Shown: piece after piece, positions 61,043 to 64,000 of the stretch
How the letters are laid out: each line of letters starts with the position of its first letter
Numbering within the stretch: position 1 is the first letter of the stretch
Assembly (NCBI GenBank): GCA_964583095.1
Contig: CAZOVB010000002.1
Span: 124,001-188,000, forward strand
DNA length: 64,000 nucleotides
Reading direction: 5' to 3'
Origin: CAZOVB01 sp964583095
GTDB lineage: Bacteria; Planctomycetota; Phycisphaerae; SM23-33
The notes under the pieces: generated by a model
What the model was told of the DNA's origin: nothing
What the model saw: only the letters and a program-made list of their open reading frames with translations
Databases searched by the model: none
Position numbers and translations under genes: made by a program

Positions 61043-62428
61043 ATGAAGATCTATCTCGAAACATTCGGCTGCCAGATGAACCGCCTGGACAGCGAACTGG
61101 TCATTGGCCGGCTTCGCGCGGCCGGGCATGAATTCGTGAGCGACCAGAAGCAGGCCGACGTCGTCCTGCTCAATACCTGCTCGGTCCGCGACCATGCCGA
61201 ACAGAAGGTCCATTCCCGCCTGGGCAACGAGGGCAAACGCAGCCGAAGCGGCAAGAAACGCATCGTGGCTGTGCTGGGGTGCATGGCCCAGCGTGAGGGG
61301 AAGGACCTTTTGCAGAACTACCCGCACGTTGACATCGTCTGCGGCCCGGGTCAACTCCATCGCCTGGCCACGTTGATCGCCGAGGCCGGGGGCAACGGCT
61401 CTACCGCGGCGCTGGACCCGGATCGCAAGTCCCCCCGGGACACCCAGGCCGAGGCCGGCATGGACCGACTCGATCTCTCCCGGGATCCGGATCTGATTCC
61501 TGCCCCGGCCCAGGCGCAGGTGCGTGTCATGCGCGGGTGCGACAAGTTCTGCAGCTACTGCATTGTGCCGTTCGTGCGGGGCCCAGAACGCAGTCGGAAC
61601 CCGGGGGATATCGTCCAGGAGGTCCGAAAGCTTCTCGATGCCGGGCGGACCGAAATCACCCTCCTGGGTCAGACCGTCAACAGCTACCGCTACGAGGCAG
61701 GAGAGACGCACGTAAGCTTCAGCGACCTGCTGGAGAAGCTCAGCCCCCTGCCCGGGCTGCGCAGACTGCGGTTCGTCACCAGCTATCCCATGGACTTCGG
61801 AGACGACATCCTCCACGCGATGGCCGATCTGCCCAACGTCTGCCCCTACATCCACTGCCCGGCCCAGAGCGGCTCGGATGCGGTCCTCAAACGCATGAAC
61901 CGCCGCTACAGCCGCGCCGAATACGACGACCTGGTCGACCGGGCAAGGGCGATCGTGCCCGACCTGGCCCTGGCGGGGGACTTTATCGTGGGCTTCCCCG
62001 GCGAGAGAGAGGAAGATCACCAGGCCTCAGCCGACTTGATCCGCCGCAGCGGGTACAAGAACAGCTTCATCTTCAAATACTCCCCCCGGCCCGGCACGCG
62101 GGCAGCCAGCCGGCAGGACGATGTACCTGAAGAGGTCAAGAAGCGTCGGAACAACGAGCTGCTGGACGTCCAGAAGCAAGTCGGTCTGGAACACCACCGC
62201 AGTTGGATCGGGCGGGAAGTGGAAGTCCTGGTCCATGGCCCCAGCCGCATGGCCGACAAGAACGCCCCAAACGACCCGTCGCTGACCCAGTTGCAGGGCA
62301 GAACGGTGCAGGATCATATCGTCGTCTTCGACGGGCCCCAAAGCTGGACGGGAAGCTATAGAACGGTTCGGATCATCGACGCAACCAGCCTGACGCTCTT
62401 CGGCCGATTCGAACAGGCCGAGCGTTAG
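61043..62428 (+). CDS. miaB: tRNA methylthiotransferase MiaB
   Basis: MiaB is a radical-SAM enzyme that adds a methylthio group to i6A37 of tRNA. The 461-residue protein has the N-terminal cluster cysteines (Cys10, Cys46, Cys80), the radical-SAM motif C-x3-C-x2-C (Cys166, Cys170, Cys173 in RGCDKFCSYCIVPF) and a C-terminal TRAM domain. The start at 61043 (MKIYLETFGCQMN) matches the family; an in-frame start at 61013 would overlap the promoter. It ends four bases into the convergent phosphatidyltransferase gene. Confidence 0.95.
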   Translation: MKIYLETFGCQMNRLDSELVIGRLRAAGHEFVSDQKQADVVLLNTCSVRDHAEQKVHSRLGNEGKRSRSGKKRIVAVLGCMAQREGKDLLQNYPHVDIVCGPGQLHRLATLIAEAGGNGSTAALDPDRKSPRDTQAEAGMDRLDLSRDPDLIPAPAQAQVRVMRGCDKFCSYCIVPFVRGPERSRNPGDIVQEVRKLLDAGRTEITLLGQTVNSYRYEAGETHVSFSDLLEKLSPLPGLRRLRFVTSYPMDFGDDILHAMADLPNVCPYIHCPAQSGSDAVLKRMNRRYSRAEYDDLVDRARAIVPDLALAGDFIVGFPGEREEDHQASADLIRRSGYKNSFIFKYSPRPGTRAASRQDDVPEEVKKRRNNELLDVQKQVGLEHHRSWIGREVEVLVHGPSRMADKNAPNDPSLTQLQGRTVQDHIVVFDGPQSWTGSYRTVRIIDATSLTLFGRFEQAER

Positions 62429-63222
62429 CCCAGCCAGTTTCGAAGCACATCCACCGGGTCGATCCGGGCGAAAATCAGCCAGGCGATGCAGATCCCGCAT
62501 GTCAGGTCGTAGGGCAGCGTCATGCGAGGCCAACGCCAGATCTGAAGCTTCTCGAGCATCGAAGCATTTCGCGTGTCGTCCGCGGGATTTCGCCCTTCGA
62601 TAACCGCCTTGGTGTAGAAGATCCTCCGAAGCGCAGTGCCCATTGGAAGCAGGGCCTGCTGGACGACCAGCGCGGGAAGGTTGCAGGCGAAGGTCCCGAT
62701 GAGAATGGCCGTGCTGCGTTCCCCACGCTGCCAGAAACCCACGCGGCAGGCTTCGATGAGGTCTTCGGCCCGGGCGCGGCTGTAAGAGATCATGAACGCG
62801 TTGAAGAACGCTACCTGCGAGAGGACCACGAAGGTGATGTTGGCGGGTCGGGCCATGGCGTACCCCGCCGCCAGACCGGCATAGATCGCGAAGTCGCTGA
62901 AGCGATCCATCGTGCTGTCCAGGAAGGCGCCGAATCGGGTGCCCTTGTTTCCCAGCCTGGCCACGGCCCCGTCGAGCATGTCGCAGGCCGAGGAGAGAAT
63001 CAGCAATCCCCCCGCCAGGAGCACAAACGCGTTATCGCCTCGCGGGTCGAGTTTCCAGGCAAAGTCCTTCCCCGCCGCCAGTGCGTAGCAGAGCCCCGCA
63101 GTCAACGTCAAGAGCATCCCCGTGAGCGTCAGGACATTGGGGCTGATGCGGAACTTGAGCAGCACCCGGGCCAAAGCATCCCGCGCCGAGGCAAACGCGC
63201 CGCCGATGGCCCTGCCGATCAT
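62425..63222 (-). CDS. CDP-alcohol phosphatidyltransferase, probably inositol lipid synthesis
   Basis: A 265-residue integral membrane enzyme that transfers a CDP-linked lipid to an alcohol. The full catalytic motif D-x2-DG-x2-AR-x8-G-x3-D-x3-D is present (Asp81, Asp84, Asp102, Asp106). It has about six membrane helices. The gene lies 36 bases downstream of an inositol-3-phosphate synthase gene on the same strand. The natural reading is a phosphatidylinositol-phosphate synthase that uses inositol-1-phosphate, as in actinobacteria and archaea; this is inference from context. Confidence 0.85.
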   Translation of the reverse strand: MIGRAIGGAFASARDALARVLLKFRISPNVLTLTGMLLTLTAGLCYALAAGKDFAWKLDPRGDNAFVLLAGGLLILSSACDMLDGAVARLGNKGTRFGAFLDSTMDRFSDFAIYAGLAAGYAMARPANITFVVLSQVAFFNAFMISYSRARAEDLIEACRVGFWQRGERSTAILIGTFACNLPALVVQQALLPMGTALRRIFYTKAVIEGRNPADDTRNASMLEKLQIWRWPRMTLPYDLTCGICIAWLIFARIDPVDVLRNWLG

Positions 63223-63258
63223 CTCCGGTCCTTAGCTTGTGTTGAGGTTCGGGCCAGG

Positions 63259-64000
63259 CTACTGGCTGGTCACCTGGGAAGCGCCGCTCTGCTGGGAGCC
63301 GGCGGCGTAGGTTCCCAAGGCTTCCTTAGCCTGGGATTCTTCCGGGCCCTGGATGAAGCGCTCGAGCATATCCCGCGCGACCGGATCGGTATACTGCTCG
63401 GGAGGGTGCTTCATGGTATAGGCGGAGATGGCCTTGAGAGGACCGGCCAGCTTGCGGTCGCGGCCGACCTGGCAGCATCGGATGGCGTCGATCGATTCTC
63501 CGGCCGAGTTGGGCGAGTCTTCCACGCTCAGGCGCAGTTCCATGTTCATCGGCACGCCGCCAAAGCCTCGCCCCTCCAGACGGAGGAAACAGACCTTGTT
63601 GTCGTTCTGCCACGGGACGTAGTCGGCCGGGCCGATGTGTACCTGGTTTTCCGGCAGGGGAACGTCCAGTTGGGACTGGACGGCCTCGGTCTTGCTGATC
63701 TTCTTGGAGCCCAGGCGCCGCTGTTCCTTCATGTTGAGGAAATCGGTATTCCCGCCGGTATTGAGCTGATAGGTGGCGTCGATCTTGGCTCCGCGCTCGA
63801 CCATCATCCGTGCCAGCACACGGTGGGTGATTGTGGCACCTACCTGGGCCTTGATGTCGTCTCCGACACAGCAGATGCCGGCGTCCTCGAAACGTTTGGC
63901 CCACTTTTTGTCGGAGCAGATGAAAACGGGAATGCAGTTGACCAGGCTCACGCCGGTGGCCAGGCAGCACTCGGCATAGAACTCCCCTGCCTGCTGGGAT
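63259..64000 (-). CDS. ino1: Inositol-3-phosphate synthase, C-terminal part
   Basis: The C-terminal 246 residues of an inositol-3-phosphate synthase; the start lies beyond the right edge. The visible part contains SLVNCIPVFICSD, KAQVGATITHRVLARMMVER, the NTGGNTDFLNM motif and SKTEAVQSQL of the NAD-binding and active-site core. The enzyme converts glucose-6-phosphate to inositol-3-phosphate. Immediately downstream is the CDP-alcohol phosphatidyltransferase gene, suggesting a two-gene route to inositol phospholipids. The last 20 residues (Ala/Ser/Gln-rich) look unstructured. Confidence 0.93.
   Translation of the reverse strand, partial: SQQAGEFYAECCLATGVSLVNCIPVFICSDKKWAKRFEDAGICCVGDDIKAQVGATITHRVLARMMVERGAKIDATYQLNTGGNTDFLNMKEQRRLGSKKISKTEAVQSQLDVPLPENQVHIGPADYVPWQNDNKVCFLRLEGRGFGGVPMNMELRLSVEDSPNSAGESIDAIRCCQVGRDRKLAGPLKAISAYTMKHPPEQYTDPVARDMLERFIQGPEESQAKEALGTYAAGSQQSGASQVTSQ

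Overview
The window is a GC-rich, densely coded stretch of chromosome from a flagellated, chemotactic, Gram-negative bacterium. Evidence for an outer membrane includes three-component efflux systems, Kdo-8-phosphate synthase and several lipoboxes. A PEP-CTERM protein, inositol-3-phosphate synthase paired with a CDP-alcohol phosphatidyltransferase, DUF4139-type surface proteins and the gene order together suggest a planctomycete (Phycisphaerae-like). That placement is inference from family content, not from a marker gene. I saw no tRNA, rRNA, insertion sequence or CRISPR array.

Region 1 (1-23.5 kb) is a flagellar and chemotaxis block. It begins with the export-gate genes fliR (partial), flhB and flhA, then a small membrane protein, the flagellar sigma factor fliA, and four unrecognised small genes, two of them lipoproteins. 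Next come flgM (anti-sigma), four tandem flagellin genes, fliD and fliS. Chemotaxis genes follow: cheY-cheX, cheA, cheR, cheD, a second cheY-cheX pair, and cheB. Eight sites with TAAA-N15-nnCGATnn geometry precede flgM, each flagellin, fliD, cheY and (more weakly) cheR, so the block looks like a sigma-28 regulon controlled by FliA and FlgM. Strong hairpin terminators separate the flagellin genes.

Region 2 (23.5-33.4 kb) carries envelope and housekeeping genes. A minus-strand set runs diacylglycerol kinase-like gene, kdsA, tgt, yajC. It is followed by a GH3 glycosidase and murJ on the plus strand, then a short-chain dehydrogenase and a membrane M48 metallopeptidase on the minus strand.

Region 3 (33.4-40.3 kb) is a TetR-led RND efflux operon (regulator, outer-membrane factor, adaptor, pump), with an AT-rich imperfect palindrome just upstream of the regulator. 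Region 4 (40.7-48 kb) has a sugar-isomerase-like TIM barrel, a large TPR membrane protein, and an ECF sigma factor operon. In that operon the anti-sigma factor is fused to a large DUF4139-type extracytoplasmic domain and is followed by a secreted paralogue of the same domain.

Region 5 (48-50.5 kb) holds ahcY. It is preceded by a strongly base-paired RNA (48166-48365) with a rod-and-bubble shape like 6S RNA, or else a new attenuator. A PEP-CTERM protein gene follows. Region 6 (50.6-57 kb) is a second TetR-led export operon: a perfect 9-bp-arm operator, then TolC-like, HlyD-like, MacB-type ATPase and permease genes. Region 7 (57.1-64 kb) has a class II aldolase with an FGGY sugar kinase, pdxH, a possible 18-residue protein gene with its own terminator, a GNAT acetyltransferase, miaB, and the inositol-phospholipid pair at the right edge.
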